Source: Fulvivirga aurantia (lineage in GTDB: Bacteria; Bacteroidota; Bacteroidia; Cytophagales; Cyclobacteriaceae). From it: 7,116 nucleotides of DNA. Shown one piece after another: positions 6,517-7,116 of the stretch. How positions within the stretch are numbered: position 1 is the first letter of the stretch; each line of letters starts with the position of its first letter. Under the pieces are notes generated by a model. That model had not been told where the DNA came from. It ran no database searches and saw nothing but the letters and a program-made list of their open reading frames with translations. Where the stretch lies: contig NZ_SMMD01000746.1 in NCBI RefSeq assembly GCF_009711475.1, positions 1 to 7,116 on the forward strand, given 5' to 3'. Both the position numbers and the translations under genes were made by a program.

Positions 6517-6753
6517 ATGAGAGAGTATACAATAGTCTATAAATCAGGAAAATCAGAAATGATAGAGTGTGCTGATAAGGCCGAATTAATCAAGTATCAT
6601 TTTGCCAATGACAAGACAAAATTCAAAAACGAAGTAAGTCGCTTGATGTGGAACACCTTGACAATGCGCTATGTAGAAGATATAGCTTCCGAAAAAATTG
6701 ATGCAGAAATATCTAGTGCAGACATCAACCCTTATGGCTGGAGAGATGCGTAG
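6517..6753 (+). CDS. Small hypothetical protein downstream of the cyclase
   Basis: I do not recognise this 78-residue protein. It is soluble, with no signal peptide or membrane segment. The start MREYTIVYKSGKSEMIEC suggests a beta-hairpin, followed by charged helices (about 20-50, KAELIKYHF and KFKNEVSRLMW) and an acidic C-terminal region ending NPYGWRDA. It begins 24 bp after the cyclase stop on the same strand, so it is likely co-transcribed and may modulate the cyclase, but nothing shows this. A heptamer repeat array starts one base after its stop codon. That it is a real gene is likely from position and composition, not homology. Confidence 0.6.
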   Translation: MREYTIVYKSGKSEMIECADKAELIKYHFANDKTKFKNEVSRLMWNTLTMRYVEDIASEKIDAEISSADINPYGWRDA

Positions 6754-6754
6754 G

Positions 6755-6817
6755 AAATTAGCAATTGGCAATTAGCAATTGGCAATGAACAATGAACAAT
6801 TAGCAATTATCAATGAG
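6755..6817. repeat. Nine contiguous heptamers, CAATTAG type
   Basis: Read in steps of seven: AAATTAG, CAATTGG, CAATTAG, CAATTGG, CAATGAA, CAATGAA, CAATTAG, CAATTAT, CAATGAG. All 63 bp stay in phase without a gap; every unit but the first keeps CAAT, and variation is limited to the last three bases. It starts one base after the stop codon of the small gene. Confidence 0.92.
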
Positions 6818-6880
6818 TAAGTGTCAAGATTTAGAATGTCACTCATAAGACGATCTTAGCAGTCCGAAGAGTCATTTAAA

Positions 6881-6929
6881 AGCTGTGAGGTTTTAGCTGT
6901 GAGTTTCGAGCTTTGAGCTGTGAGTGAGA
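6881..6929. repeat. Seven heptamers, AGCTGTG type
   Basis: Read in steps of seven: AGCTGTG, AGGTTTT, AGCTGTG, AGTTTCG, AGCTTTG, AGCTGTG, AGTGAGA. Three units are identical and every unit begins AG. It is a different sequence from the array 64 bp upstream but has the same seven-base period. Confidence 0.8.
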
Positions 6930-6983
6930 TTGATCACATTGAAGTTGTTTCTCTTCTCTAAGCACGACCAATCACAAACGAGC

Positions 6984-7020
6984 GTCATTCCTGACGAGCG
7001 TAGCGGAGATCAGGAATCTC
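6984..7020. repeat. REP-like palindromic element
   Basis: GTCATTCCTGA (6984-6994) opens a dyad: ATTCCTGA (6987-6994) is the exact reverse complement of TCAGGAAT (7010-7017) around a 15-base GC-richer loop. An alternative stem GAGAT/ATCTC (7006-7010, 7016-7020) overlaps the right arm. A direct repeat ACGAGCGT (6978-6985, 6994-7001) overlaps the left side. Elements of the form GTCATTCC...GGAATCTC are widespread between genes in many Bacteroidota; that comparison is from memory. Confidence 0.65.
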
Positions 7021-7087
7021 TTGAAAATAAACATAAGATTCTCAAATCACGAGTGAAAGAGCTTTTAAAGTCCAATTTGCCATTTTA

Positions 7088-7116
7088 GTCATCCCGACCT
7101 TGTGGAGGGACCTTTT
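7088..7116. repeat. Second REP-like element, cut by the window edge
   Basis: GTCATCCCGACC (7088-7099) is followed by a short loop and GGAGGGACC (7104-7112), with TCCC (7092-7095) pairing to GGGA (7107-7110). It has the same GTCATyCC...GGA layout as the element at 6984 but different loop bases, so it looks like a second member or subtype of one family. It may continue past the window. Confidence 0.55.

Larger units (their letters stand above)
6754..7116. other. Gene-free repeat-rich region at the right end
   Basis: No convincing reading frame is seen in these 363 bp. They hold, in order, a CAATTAG-type heptamer array, an unremarkable stretch (6818-6880), an AGCTGTG-type heptamer array, and two REP-like palindromes, the second running to the window edge. 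No terminator for the cyclase transcript is obvious here. Confidence 0.8.

Noticed and set aside
6586..6771. Minus-strand frame over the small gene and first heptamers
   Set aside because: It overlaps the better-placed plus-strand gene downstream of the cyclase and begins inside the repeat array; no family features.
6923..6938. AGTGA-N6-TCACA, resembling a CRP-type cAMP receptor site near the cyclase
   Set aside because: The left arm is part of the AGCTGTG heptamer array, one base differs from the classic half-site, and no gene start follows within the window. Tempting but probably chance.

Overview
The window looks like chromosomal DNA of a Bacteroidota bacterium, most likely a marine or soil Cytophagales-type organism; the lineage is inferred. 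The signs are AT-rich intergenic DNA, A-rich leaders without Shine-Dalgarno sequences, a Bacteroidetes-type -7 box (TAAGTTTG) upstream of pfkA, a lipoprotein signal followed by an acidic run after the Cys, and family types common in that phylum (NrtR-like Nudix regulators, ABA4-like membrane proteins, CHRD lipoproteins).

Layout. At 1-952 (minus) lies pfkA, complete at its start and missing only its last few codons at the window edge. It is divergent from a Nudix/winged-helix regulator (1037-1729, plus). The 84 bp between them hold a perfect 10-5-10 palindrome lying on the likely pfkA promoter. Next is a 650-residue lipoprotein made of five tandem CHRD domains (1803-3755, plus), closed by a good intrinsic terminator. 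Convergent to it is a histone-deacetylase-superfamily gene (3823-4724, minus) whose first 17 codons are in a different frame from the rest, because of a one-base shift at an A-rich run. Behind it is a four-helix ABA4-like protein (4806-5228, minus). Divergent from that is a membrane-bound class III nucleotide cyclase (5371-6492, plus, GTG start), followed after 24 bp by an unrecognised 78-residue protein (6517-6753).

The last 360 bp carry no gene but are full of repeats: nine contiguous heptamers of the CAATTAG type, a second heptamer array of the AGCTGTG type, and two palindromic REP-like elements that resemble each other.

The best candidates for follow-up are the frameshifted deacetylase, the operator between pfkA and the Nudix regulator (suggesting sugar- or nucleotide-responsive control of glycolysis), the five-fold CHRD protein whose repeats are conserved as protein but scrambled at synonymous sites, and the period-7 repeats at the right end. 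I see no phage, CRISPR, IS or defence system here.
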